Of a stretch of 35,131 nt of DNA, positions 14,474-22,496 are shown piece by piece. A program made the position numbers and the translations under genes. The notes below the pieces were generated by a model. The model searched no databases. It was not told where the DNA came from and worked only from the letters and a program-made list of their open reading frames with translations. The stretch is from an uncultured Saprospiraceae bacterium (GTDB lineage Bacteria > Bacteroidota > Bacteroidia > Chitinophagales > Saprospiraceae), in NCBI GenBank assembly GCA_937929945.1, contig CALFUK010000165.1:1-35131 (forward strand). The letters run 5' to 3'. How positions within the stretch are numbered: position 1 is the stretch's first letter; each line of letters opens with the position of its first letter.

Positions 14474-16153
14474 TTATCTCCTTCCTAACAATACTATATC
14501 ATAATCACTTTCGATCTCTACCATACCATCCTCGACCATGACAGATTGCTCACTGTAATAGTCATAAAGTTGAGCCCCATTAGAGAAGTGCCGCCGGACT
14601 TCGATTTCTTTCTTATCATCCGTGTGACCGAGGCTGACGATCACTTGATCTTGATATGTCGCGGATGATCTCGAAAAAGTATACGGTGATGATTTTAGCA
14701 TCTGGTGTCTGCCCGTGCCCACGGAGGGGTGTGCTCTTCTGAAAGTGCCGAGCTTCTGCCAGTGTGCTAATAGATCTTTTCGATTCACGCCATTGATCTG
14801 TGTTCCTCCGGATACCTCATCCCAGTTCATGAATGATCTGAGGGTGGCATCTCCCTGCGCATCCACAGTCAAGCTTCTGGCTGATTCGTCTCCATAGTAG
14901 ATTTGTACTGCACCAGGGCAGAGGAGTAGCTTAGTCCCAGCATCAATGGGGTTTTTCCGCTCCAAATCGTAAGGGCCGCCGTCATCATGTGACGAGATGT
15001 AATTCACCACAGATTTTCCAGCGAGTGCGCCGTGCAGTAGCTCGTCATATTTGCTAAAGATGGTTTCGTAGCTTTTAGAAGCATCGGTCTTAAAGTCAAA
15101 ATTAATCAAGGCCTTGAAGCCGTGGTCAAAGTAGTCTACTTTCTGATCGCCAAAATCGTAGGCTCGGCCACCACTGATGTAGTAGTTATAGACTTCTCCC
15201 ACCATGTAGAAAGGTTCGTCGCTGATCTGATCCGATGGGTGCTCGTCTTTATACGTCTCGTAAGCCGCTGCTGCAGCATTCCACAGGTTAGACCAGACGT
15301 ATTCTTCTGTGTGTTTTACGGTATCGACTCTGAAGCCATCCACACCATACTCCTTGATGAAATCGACCAGCCACTTGAGGATATAGTTGACCGCCGTACG
15401 GGCGTAGCCCGTCTGGCTAAACCACTGGTCCAGCTCTGCCAGCTCTTGGTCGAGTCTGCCTTCAGCTGTCCACTTATCGATGAGGTAGGGTGGCAGCTCT
15501 ACTTCTTCCAAGCTCTCGGTTCTGATGTCAGGCAGATTCTCTACCAGCGTACAGTCCGTCGTACTTTCATAATCTTGATATTGGCATCGAGGGCCCGTCT
15601 TCACCCAGCTATCTGGCCAGACGGGATCCGCGGCCGTGACTGGTCCTATATGATTGGCTACGACATCGAAGAGGACTTTTATCCCTGCATCATGAGCCGC
15701 ATCGACCATTTCCTTAAGCTGCTCTTTGGTGCCGAAGCGCTTGTCAATAGCCGTCCAGTCTCGGGCCCAGTAGCCATGAAAGGGAAATGAGTTACCTGTC
15801 CCTTCGTCAACAGAGCCATTGATCTGCTCCACCAGCGGTGTCATCCAGATGGCTGTGACGCCCAAATCGGTGAAGTATCCTTCGTTAATCTTAGCTGTGA
15901 TACCAGCTATGTCACCTCCCATAAAGCCCCTAAACGGTGCGGGAGGATTATCAGCCGTGTGCTTATAGTCATTGCTGGTATCTCCATTGTAGAACCGGTC
16001 GGTCATAAGGAAGTAGATGGTAGCATTGTCCCAAGAGGATTCGGGTGCGTCCTCAGACTTCTCATTTACGGGCTCAGGTGTCGACACACTGCTGCAGGCC
16101 GATACGCATAAGTAGAAGCTGACGGTCAAGAGGAAAGAGTAAATTCGATGCAT
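14474..16153 (-). CDS. GH13 alpha-amylase family lipoprotein
   Basis: A protein of 559 residues with a lipoprotein signal (CVSAC, C20 lipidated) and a Ser/Glu-rich linker, so it is probably displayed at the outer membrane. The GH13 barrel starts near residue 42 (NATIYFLMTDRFYNGD). Conserved regions visible are DVVANH (163-168), GFRVDTVKH with nucleophile-type D277, acid/base-type E320 in MVGEV, and SSHDDGG with H389-D390. Short Ca-site-like elements (NGDTSND, DWTAIDKRFG) are present. The expected action is endo-cleavage of alpha-1,4-glucans to maltose and oligosaccharides. It lies 289 bp after maltose phosphorylase on the same strand. No starch-binding CBM was recognised. A transferase specificity is possible. 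Confidence 0.9.
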   Translation of the reverse strand: MHRIYSFLLTVSFYLCVSACSSVSTPEPVNEKSEDAPESSWDNATIYFLMTDRFYNGDTSNDYKHTADNPPAPFRGFMGGDIAGITAKINEGYFTDLGVTAIWMTPLVEQINGSVDEGTGNSFPFHGYWARDWTAIDKRFGTKEQLKEMVDAAHDAGIKVLFDVVANHIGPVTAADPVWPDSWVKTGPRCQYQDYESTTDCTLVENLPDIRTESLEEVELPPYLIDKWTAEGRLDQELAELDQWFSQTGYARTAVNYILKWLVDFIKEYGVDGFRVDTVKHTEEYVWSNLWNAAAAAYETYKDEHPSDQISDEPFYMVGEVYNYYISGGRAYDFGDQKVDYFDHGFKALINFDFKTDASKSYETIFSKYDELLHGALAGKSVVNYISSHDDGGPYDLERKNPIDAGTKLLLCPGAVQIYYGDESARSLTVDAQGDATLRSFMNWDEVSGGTQINGVNRKDLLAHWQKLGTFRRAHPSVGTGRHQMLKSSPYTFSRSSATYQDQVIVSLGHTDDKKEIEVRRHFSNGAQLYDYYSEQSVMVEDGMVEIESDYDIVLLGRR

Positions 16154-16442
16154 GTATTATAAAATTTTATAGCTGAATGTATGTCATCTGATACGTTAAT
16201 CGAATCAGGTATTTGGAGTGCACAATCATCAAGTGTATAGCTACCAGTAGTTGAGAGCAGGGTCCATTGGCTACTCGGATGTTAATTATTGTCAAAATGT
16301 TTGATCATTGATTAGACAACAATGTGCATAAGTATAAACTAAATTGTAACTCACTGACAATCATCGCTTAGTATGAGCAGCTTAAAGTCATGCACGATAG
16401 ATGATCGATTTATACATAATCAATATTGGCCCTACTTTTGGA

Positions 16443-18746
16443 TCAATAACCTTCGTTGACAGTCTGACGACCAGGCACGATCACCTTATTTCCGTATACA
16501 TGGACACTTACATTATGAGGTCCCAGATTATCAAATTTGACATTCGATTTTTGGATCGTTATTTTTAAGTTTTGGTTCTTGTATTTGATGGTAAAGGAAA
16601 ACTCATTCCACAGCTTCGGACAGTGAGGCGTGAAGTGCAGCTCACTATCTTTGATACGCATACCGGCGAATCCTTTTGTGATGGTCATCCAGGTACCTGC
16701 CATACTGGTAATGTGTAGGCCATCTTCTGTATCATTGTTATAGTCATCTAAGTCCAGCCGAGAGGTCCTGAGATACATTTCATAGGCCTTATCCCGCTCA
16801 TTGATGCGACTCGCTAAGATAGAGTGTACACATGGTGATAGTGAGGACTCATGCAGCGTCAGTGGTTCGTAAAAATGAAAATGCCGTTTATGCTCGTCGA
16901 AGCTAAAGTCTTCTTCAAAAAAGTATAGGCCTTGTAGTGTATCTGCTTGTTTGATGTAACAGGATCTGAGGATCTTATCCCATGACCAGTTTTGATTGAT
17001 CGGCAGGTCTTTTTCCTCAAGCTCTGCCACAGGGATGAGTTCTTTGTCCAAAAAACCATCTTGCTGAAGATATACCTGTCTGCTTTCATCATAAGGATAG
17101 TACATGTTCTTTATGATGTGTGTCCATTTATTGATCTCTGCTTCGTAGTCGAAATCACATTTTTCAAAAAGCTGATCTAATGTTTTGGGCTCTATACCTT
17201 GCAGGTCATTAATACACGTGATCGTGTAGCGCAGACACCAGACTGCCAAGTAATTTGTATACCAGTTATTGTTGACATTGTTCTCGTATTCATTGGGGCC
17301 CGTTACTCCCAGAATCACGTATTTGCCTCTGTGGTCAGACCAGTTCACTCGCTGAGCCCAGAATCTTGAGATTCCCACCAAGACTTCCAGTCCATATTGG
17401 ATCAGATACTCTGTGTCGGCTGTGTACCTGATGTAGTCATAGATCGCATAAGCTATGGCTCCATTGCGATGTATCTCTTCGAAGGTGATTTCCCATTCGT
17501 TGTGGCATTCTTCGCCATTGATGGTGACCATGGGATAGAGAGCCGCTCCCTTAGTGAAGCCTAATTTTTCTGCGTTTTCTATCGCCTTAGCTAAATGATT
17601 GTATCGGTAGATGAGTAGGTTACGCGCTACCTTCTGATCGGCGGTGCTGAGATAGAAGGGGAGGCAGTAGGCCTCTGTGTCCCAGTATGTGGATCCGCCG
17701 TACTTTTCACCAGTGAATCCCTTAGGTCCGATATTCAGCCTGGCATCTTCACCCGTGTAGGTTTGATTGAGATGAAAAATATTAAATCTGATGCCTTGCT
17801 GTGCAGAGACATCCCCATCAATAGCGATATCACTCTCTTGCCACTTCTCATCCCACTTGGCGATGTGATTGAGCCTGCAGGTATTGTAGCCATCTGTGTA
17901 GGCTTCATCGAGTATTTTCTGGCACTCATCAGTCAGCTTGACGATACCATGATGATAGTTACTCATGATGGCTGCACATTTTTCTAAGCTGATGATGTCT
18001 TTCTCTTTGACATCGAGCCGATAGAGGTGAGCGACAAATTCTTCTTTTTGTTCTATCTCCTTGGTCTCGACCAGCTCACCATTTTGTGAGAGCTGGTTCT
18101 TCATACCGACACATACCTTGAAGTCTGTCTTTTTTGTTTTGCAGAATACATGACCCCAGTCCTGGTCTACGTGCTGGCAGTGCTTATCCCAGAAATCTTC
18201 ATCATAATTAGAGTCTTGGTTTCTGACGTCAAAATCGACATATGATCTGAGTTCTATCGGTCCTGTATAGTTGATGGACTTAATGTTATACTTCAGCCAG
18301 CCTGTTTCTTTCTGATCATACGAGCAGAAGCGCTCAGAATGTATTTTGAATTCGTATCCGCCGATGCTGAGTAGCACATTGCGAGATAGAATACCTTCCT
18401 TCATATTCAGGCTGCGGCGAAAGGACATCACCTTAGCTTGATTCATATCCAGCTGTATATCACCGATTTTGATATCTATACCGATCCAGTTAGCGCTGTT
18501 TAGGACCTTCGCGAAATACTCAGGATAGCCATTTTTCCACCAGCCGACGATCGTTTTGTCAGGATAGTACACACCTGCTATATAGCTGCCTTGTAATGAT
18601 TCTCCTGTGTAGGCCTCCTCGAATGTACCCCGATGTCCCATCATGCCATTGCCTAAGCTGAAGATGGACTCTGTGATTTTATTATGCTCAGGATGAAATC
18701 CGTCTTCGACAATCTTCCAAGCATCTTTAGAGAGGTAGTTTTTCAC
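16443..18746 (-). CDS. GH65 maltose phosphorylase
   Basis: A protein of 767 residues, the usual length for GH65 phosphorylases, without a signal peptide. N-terminal beta-sandwich: EDGFHPEHNKITESIFSLGNGMMGHRGTFEE. The (alpha/alpha)6 barrel contains GEECHNEWEITFEEIHRNGA (411-430) and GVTGPNEYENNVNNNWYTN, in which E486 matches the catalytic acid of Lactobacillus brevis maltose phosphorylase. Inverting phosphorolysis would convert maltose plus phosphate to glucose and beta-glucose 1-phosphate in the cytoplasm. The flanking beta-phosphoglucomutase gene supports this product. Kojibiose, trehalose or nigerose phosphorylases are close relatives. The motif match and amylase neighbour favour maltose. 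Confidence 0.9.
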   Translation of the reverse strand: MKNYLSKDAWKIVEDGFHPEHNKITESIFSLGNGMMGHRGTFEEAYTGESLQGSYIAGVYYPDKTIVGWWKNGYPEYFAKVLNSANWIGIDIKIGDIQLDMNQAKVMSFRRSLNMKEGILSRNVLLSIGGYEFKIHSERFCSYDQKETGWLKYNIKSINYTGPIELRSYVDFDVRNQDSNYDEDFWDKHCQHVDQDWGHVFCKTKKTDFKVCVGMKNQLSQNGELVETKEIEQKEEFVAHLYRLDVKEKDIISLEKCAAIMSNYHHGIVKLTDECQKILDEAYTDGYNTCRLNHIAKWDEKWQESDIAIDGDVSAQQGIRFNIFHLNQTYTGEDARLNIGPKGFTGEKYGGSTYWDTEAYCLPFYLSTADQKVARNLLIYRYNHLAKAIENAEKLGFTKGAALYPMVTINGEECHNEWEITFEEIHRNGAIAYAIYDYIRYTADTEYLIQYGLEVLVGISRFWAQRVNWSDHRGKYVILGVTGPNEYENNVNNNWYTNYLAVWCLRYTITCINDLQGIEPKTLDQLFEKCDFDYEAEINKWTHIIKNMYYPYDESRQVYLQQDGFLDKELIPVAELEEKDLPINQNWSWDKILRSCYIKQADTLQGLYFFEEDFSFDEHKRHFHFYEPLTLHESSLSPCVHSILASRINERDKAYEMYLRTSRLDLDDYNNDTEDGLHITSMAGTWMTITKGFAGMRIKDSELHFTPHCPKLWNEFSFTIKYKNQNLKITIQKSNVKFDNLGPHNVSVHVYGNKVIVPGRQTVNEGY

Positions 18747-18815
18747 AAGCTTATAGTTTTATGCGCTACAGGTGTTAGCCATTACAAAATGTGTATTGAT
18801 CTGGCTGTGATTCAT

Positions 18816-19514
18816 TTAGGATATAGAAGAATGATGAGATCTTGATTGTAAAATGTGTTGGCTGAGACCTTCCAGCGTAAGACCTTCGAATGATTCTAAC
18901 ACAAAGAGTGCATTAGTCAAGACTTCTGGATCGCCTACACCGCATGAGATGAATCCCCCTTCATTAGAGGCGATAAGTCCTTTTTGCGAATCTTCGAATA
19001 CGACGAGTTCAGCTGGTTTCCTGTGGATCAGCTCTGCTGCAGTCAGAAATACCTCAGGATCGGGTTTGCTGCGGGATACATCATTACCGTCGACCATAGC
19101 GTCGAAGTAGGACTTTATACCCAGCTTATCGATAACGAATCTGGCATTTTTACTGGCAGATCCCAGTGCGATAGACATGCCTTTGCTCCGTAATAGGTCT
19201 AAGAAGTCTTTGACGCCAGGGAGCAGGTGGTCAGATGATAAGTCCGAGAGCTGGCTGAGATAGAGGTCATTTTTTTGCTTCGCCAACTCCAGCTTTTCTT
19301 CCTGAGTTTTCTCTATTCCACCGATGGATAGGACCACATCCAGCGAATCCATTCGGCTGATGCCTTTCATAGCTTCATTCTCCTCTTCGGCGAAATCAAA
19401 GCCAAGCCCGTTAGCCAGTTTTTTCCACGATTGGTAATGGTAGCCGGCCGTATCCACGATCACACCATCTAAATCAAATATGCATCCCGTAATGGTCATA
19501 CTCTTTTTTTGCAT
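18816..19514 (-). CDS. pgmB: Beta-phosphoglucomutase (HAD superfamily)
   Basis: A protein of 232 residues from ATG 19514; a second ATG at 19499 (MTITGCIFDLDG) is an equally plausible start. HAD motifs: nucleophile and acid/base D14 and D16 in CIFDLDGVIVDTAGYHYQSW, cap motif KGISRMDSLD, motif II GSASKN, motif III K in SRSKPDPEVFL, and the Mg2+ acid motif VVFEDSQKG. The KGxSR and xKPDPExFL combination is characteristic of beta-phosphoglucomutase, which turns beta-glucose 1-phosphate into glucose 6-phosphate. It is the first gene of the maltose module, 69 bp before the phosphorylase gene, which supplies its substrate. A 15-bp palindrome lies 28 bp upstream. Confidence 0.9.
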   Translation of the reverse strand: MQKKSMTITGCIFDLDGVIVDTAGYHYQSWKKLANGLGFDFAEEENEAMKGISRMDSLDVVLSIGGIEKTQEEKLELAKQKNDLYLSQLSDLSSDHLLPGVKDFLDLLRSKGMSIALGSASKNARFVIDKLGIKSYFDAMVDGNDVSRSKPDPEVFLTAAELIHRKPAELVVFEDSQKGLIASNEGGFISCGVGDPEVLTNALFVLESFEGLTLEGLSQHILQSRSHHSSIS

Positions 19515-19541
19515 TGTACTTTTCTAACGGTAAAATTACAT

Positions 19542-19556
19542 AGAACATGTTGTTCT
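19542..19556. promoter_or_regulatory. Palindromic candidate operator upstream of pgmB
   Basis: AGAACA-TGT-TGTTCT is a perfect six-base inverted repeat with a three-base centre, 28 bp before the pgmB start and next to a TAATTTTA box on the minus strand (one base off TAnnTTTG). The placement suits a repressor site for the maltose module. The binding protein is not in the window. Confidence 0.4.
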
Positions 19557-19709
19557 TGCTATACAATTGTTTGATTTTCAATATGATGAAATCGTTTGCG
19601 GTGCATAATCTATGAAAGACGGCTGAAATATATTGGTGAATGCCGTAATGCCAATAGTGTACTTATAAAGAAAAGCACGGGTTTTAATTACGTCAGAATG
19701 TTTGGATCA

Positions 19710-19741
19710 TTTGCATAGCTGATCAAATAAGAATATATTTC
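19710..19741 (+). promoter_or_regulatory. Promoter of the sixA-phoBR operon
   Basis: TTTG (19710-19713), a 20-base spacer and TATATTTC (19734-19741) match the Bacteroidota -33/-7 pair with one change in the last base. The -7 box ends 18 bases before the sixA ATG. Confidence 0.55.
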
Positions 19742-19759
19742 ATCCATACGAGACCCATT

Positions 19760-20251
19760 ATGAAAAAAGCCATTTTAGTCAGGCATGCTAAGTCATCCTG
19801 GTCAGATATGTCTCTGAGAGATCATGACCGACCGCTTAATGGTCGTGGTAAGCGTGATGGGCCTCGTATGGCGGCACATTTACATCAGACGATTGGTTCT
19901 ATAGATGCTATTGTGTCGAGCACGGCCGTTCGTGCTAGAGCTACATCTCAATTTTTTAAGGAGGTTTACGAGGATTCTATTGAAGAATATCTGTTAGAAG
20001 AAGATTTATACCATGCTTCGGAGGCGACCATTTTGGACGTCATTCAGCGCAGCGATGATCAGCATGACACCGTACTCCTTTTTGGTCATAACCCGGGGTT
20101 CACCTATTTCGCCAATCTCTATCACCAGGGCCAGATCGATAATGTGCCTACCTGTGGTATCGTCGGATTGAATTATCAAGTCGATCACTGGTCAGCGGCC
20201 ACGATGGATAATGCCAAGCTCTCATTCTTTTATTATCCGAAGATGCTGTAA
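19760..20251 (+). CDS. sixA: SixA-type phosphohistidine phosphatase
   Basis: A protein of 163 residues of the short histidine-phosphatase type. It starts KKAILVRHAKSSWSD with catalytic H9, then HDRPLNGRGKRDGPRMA typical of SixA, the STAVRARATSQ arginine region (~55-63), and the second catalytic-pocket histidine H110 in FGHNPGFT. SixA in E. coli removes phosphate from histidine in phosphotransfer proteins (ArcB HPt domain, later NPr). The stop is directly followed by the ATG of the DUF4296 lipoprotein with no gap, and a two-component pair follows, so a signalling role is plausible. It is cytosolic, with no signal peptide. Confidence 0.9.
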   Translation: MKKAILVRHAKSSWSDMSLRDHDRPLNGRGKRDGPRMAAHLHQTIGSIDAIVSSTAVRARATSQFFKEVYEDSIEEYLLEEDLYHASEATILDVIQRSDDQHDTVLLFGHNPGFTYFANLYHQGQIDNVPTCGIVGLNYQVDHWSAATMDNAKLSFFYYPKML

Positions 20252-20611
20252 ATGGGGAAACGAATCGCTGGCCTTCTCTTCTTAATAACCTTGTGGTACT
20301 CATGCACAGATCAGCAGCAGCCCGGCGACAGCCTGCTGCAGGATGAGGAAAAAATGATAAACATTCTCGTCGATATGCACATCGCCGAGGCTGCCATCGG
20401 TAGACAGAATATCATTTTCAGAGACAGCCTGCGCGAGCATTATAGAGATAACATTCTCTTAATACATGATATTTCAGAATCAGAATATGACACTGTAATT
20501 TGGCAGGTCCAGCAGGATGTCAGTAAATTTAAAGGCATCCAAGAGCAGGTATACCAAAAGCTAAAGACTCTAAAAGATAGCAATAAATTAAAAATCAAGG
20601 CTAAATCATAA
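20252..20611 (+). CDS. DUF4296 lipoprotein
   Basis: A protein of 119 residues whose ATG directly follows the sixA stop. N-terminal lipoprotein signal IAGLLFLITLWYSC with the Cys at residue 18. The mature part is helical and matches the DUF4296 pattern of Bacteroidota: a DEEKMINILVDMHIAEAA helix, then FRDSLREHYRDNILLIHDISESEYD and a C-terminal Lys-rich helix. Function is unknown. The position between a phosphohistidine phosphatase and a response regulator, with 5 bp to the latter, suggests an envelope component tied to that signalling operon (inference). Confidence 0.85.
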   Translation: MGKRIAGLLFLITLWYSCTDQQQPGDSLLQDEEKMINILVDMHIAEAAIGRQNIIFRDSLREHYRDNILLIHDISESEYDTVIWQVQQDVSKFKGIQEQVYQKLKTLKDSNKLKIKAKS

Positions 20612-20616
20612 GCGGC

Positions 20617-21306
20617 ATGGATAGACAAGCTAAAATACTCTTAGTAGACGATGAGGAAGATATATTAGAATTTTTATCCTACAATCTGAAAAAAGAAGAT
20701 TATATCATCGAGACCGCCCGCAATGGTCCTGATGCCATTAAAGCAGCTTATAAGCTGGTGCCAGACCTGATCATATTAGACATTATGATGCCCGAGATGG
20801 ATGGTATAGAAGTTTGTAACCATCTTAGAGATGATGATAAATTTAAAGATACACTCATTGCCTTTCTGACTGCCAAAAGTGAATCCTTCACCCAAGTCGC
20901 GGCCTATGAGACAGGCGGAGATGATTATATCACTAAGCCCATCAAACCCAATGTATTCAAGAGTCGGATCAAAGCCCTACTTCGTAGACACGTGAATAAT
21001 CAGACAAATACATCGAGCAGTACCAAGCTCGAATTTGGGAATATGAGGATTAATCTGGAAGAGTATACTGTCTACATCGGGGATGAGCAAGTCAGTCTCG
21101 CTAAAAAGGAATTCAAATTATTAACCTTGCTTACTTCAAGACCTGGTAAAGTCTTCAAGAGAGAAGACATACTGAATGATGTCTGGGGTAAGGACGTCAT
21201 CGTAGGAGATCGTACCATAGACGTTCATATCAGGAAGTTGAGGGAGAAATTAGGTAAATCATACATTCAGACCTATAAGGGAATTGGTTATAAATTTGAC
21301 TTCTGA
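20617..21306 (+). CDS. OmpR/PhoB-family response regulator
   Basis: A protein of 229 residues. The receiver domain (~5-120) has the acidic pair D11-D12 (LLVDDEED), phospho-acceptor D55 (LIILDIMMPEMDG), T85 (FLTAKSES) and K107 (YITKPIKP), a complete phosphorylation site. The C-terminal winged helix (~135-229) carries LEFGNMRINLEEYTVYI, KKEFKLLTLL and the recognition region VIVGDRTIDVHIRKLREKLG, then the closing IQTYKGIGYKFDF. It starts 5 bp after the DUF4296 stop and 23 bp before the kinase gene. It is PhoB-like by sequence, but no phosphate genes are near, so the regulon is unknown. Confidence 0.93.
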   Translation: MDRQAKILLVDDEEDILEFLSYNLKKEDYIIETARNGPDAIKAAYKLVPDLIILDIMMPEMDGIEVCNHLRDDDKFKDTLIAFLTAKSESFTQVAAYETGGDDYITKPIKPNVFKSRIKALLRRHVNNQTNTSSSTKLEFGNMRINLEEYTVYIGDEQVSLAKKEFKLLTLLTSRPGKVFKREDILNDVWGKDVIVGDRTIDVHIRKLREKLGKSYIQTYKGIGYKFDF

Positions 21307-21329
21307 TCACCGTATTATACCTTTAACTC

Positions 21330-22397
21330 ATGTTCAATAATCTTACAGTCAAGCAGATAGCTGTGCTGATAGCAGCAGTTATATCTGCGATCAATGCATT
21401 ATTGCTCATCATCTGGCTCCTTCTAACTGGGGCATTTACTTCTATATTGAGTGTACTAGTACTGATCGTCATATCCTTTGGATTCACCTACATCATAGTC
21501 AGTCTGCTGCTGAGCACCTTCGTCTTTCAGAAGCTGAAAATGATCTATAAGATCATCAGCAAGAAAAAATCTAAATCCAAACAAGACTTCTCTCTGGCTA
21601 CGTCTAATCTGACTGAAGTCAATGATGAGGTGATCAAATGGGCTCAAGATAGAGAAGAAGAGATCATCGAGCTAAAAAACTTAGAGAACTATCGTCGTAA
21701 TTTTGTCGGTAACATCAGTCACGAGCTGAAGACGCCTATCTTCTCCATACAAGGCTATCTGCACACGCTACTCGACGGAGGTCTGCATGATGATAACATC
21801 AATGAAAAATACGTCAAACGAGCTGCCTCAAATGTGGAGCGACTGCAAAACATAGTCGAAGACTTAGAAGTGATCAACCAGCTGGAATCTGGAAACGCAG
21901 ATTTCATGATGACCAATTTTGACATCGGGAAGCTGACTCTGGAGTTATTTGAAGATTTGAAATTTAGGGCCAAGGAGAATAAAATTAGTCTCAGTACAAA
22001 TTTTAACCCTAACACTCCGGTCATCGTATATGCTGACAAAGATCGCATCAGACAGGTACTCGATAATCTAATCACTAATTCTCTAAAATACGGCAAGCTT
22101 AAAGGTAAAACGATAGTAAGTTTTCACAATTTGGAAGAGAATGTGCTGGTGGAGATTTCTGATAATGGCATTGGTATTGGTAAAAAGCACCTGAATCACT
22201 TATTTGATCGATTCTATCGAGTAGACAGCTCTCGATCAAGAGCTATAGGGGGCTCTGGTCTTGGTTTATCCATCGTGAAGCACATCATAGAGGCCCACCA
22301 CCAGACAATTAATGTCAAAAGCACAACAGGGGAGGGTTCTACCTTTGATTTTTTATTACCTAAGAAGGATACCAAGCTTAAAGTCGAAAGCAAGTAA
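21330..22397 (+). CDS. PhoR-like sensor histidine kinase
   Basis: A protein of 355 residues. Two hydrophobic segments (~9-33 and ~38-64) are separated by only a few residues, so there is almost no periplasmic sensor loop. A Lys-rich linker leads to the HisKA domain with phospho-acceptor H131 in NFVGNISHELKTP. The HATPase domain shows an N box (NLITNSLKYG, ~246-255), G1 (DNGIGIG, 278-284), F-type LFDRFYRVD and G2 (GGSGLGLSI, 307-315). No HAMP or PAS domain is recognised. It is the partner of the regulator 23 bp upstream. With so short a loop the signal is likely membrane-borne, cytosolic or supplied by another protein (inference). Confidence 0.92.
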   Translation: MFNNLTVKQIAVLIAAVISAINALLLIIWLLLTGAFTSILSVLVLIVISFGFTYIIVSLLLSTFVFQKLKMIYKIISKKKSKSKQDFSLATSNLTEVNDEVIKWAQDREEEIIELKNLENYRRNFVGNISHELKTPIFSIQGYLHTLLDGGLHDDNINEKYVKRAASNVERLQNIVEDLEVINQLESGNADFMMTNFDIGKLTLELFEDLKFRAKENKISLSTNFNPNTPVIVYADKDRIRQVLDNLITNSLKYGKLKGKTIVSFHNLEENVLVEISDNGIGIGKKHLNHLFDRFYRVDSSRSRAIGGSGLGLSIVKHIIEAHHQTINVKSTTGEGSTFDFLLPKKDTKLKVESK

Positions 22398-22496
22398 ACT
22401 CTAACGATTTATCAGCTTGCGCTGCACAATCTGTTTATCTGTATGAGGGCTAATGTCAGTTTGCAGCACTGTTTAGATGGCCTATTAGGACATCAT

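Noticed and set aside
14186-14488. 100-codon open frame through the 49-bp repeats
   Set aside because: It is a by-product of the tandem repeats. The period is not a multiple of three, so the peptide does not repeat, and it runs antisense into the amylase 3' end.
15122-15790. 222-codon open frame antisense to the amylase gene
   Set aside because: It lies wholly inside a well-supported GH13 gene in the opposite strand and shows no recognisable domain. It is a shadow of codon bias.
16432-16439. TACTTTTG promoter-like box on the plus strand
   Set aside because: It would drive transcription antisense into the maltose phosphorylase gene, and no plus-strand gene follows.
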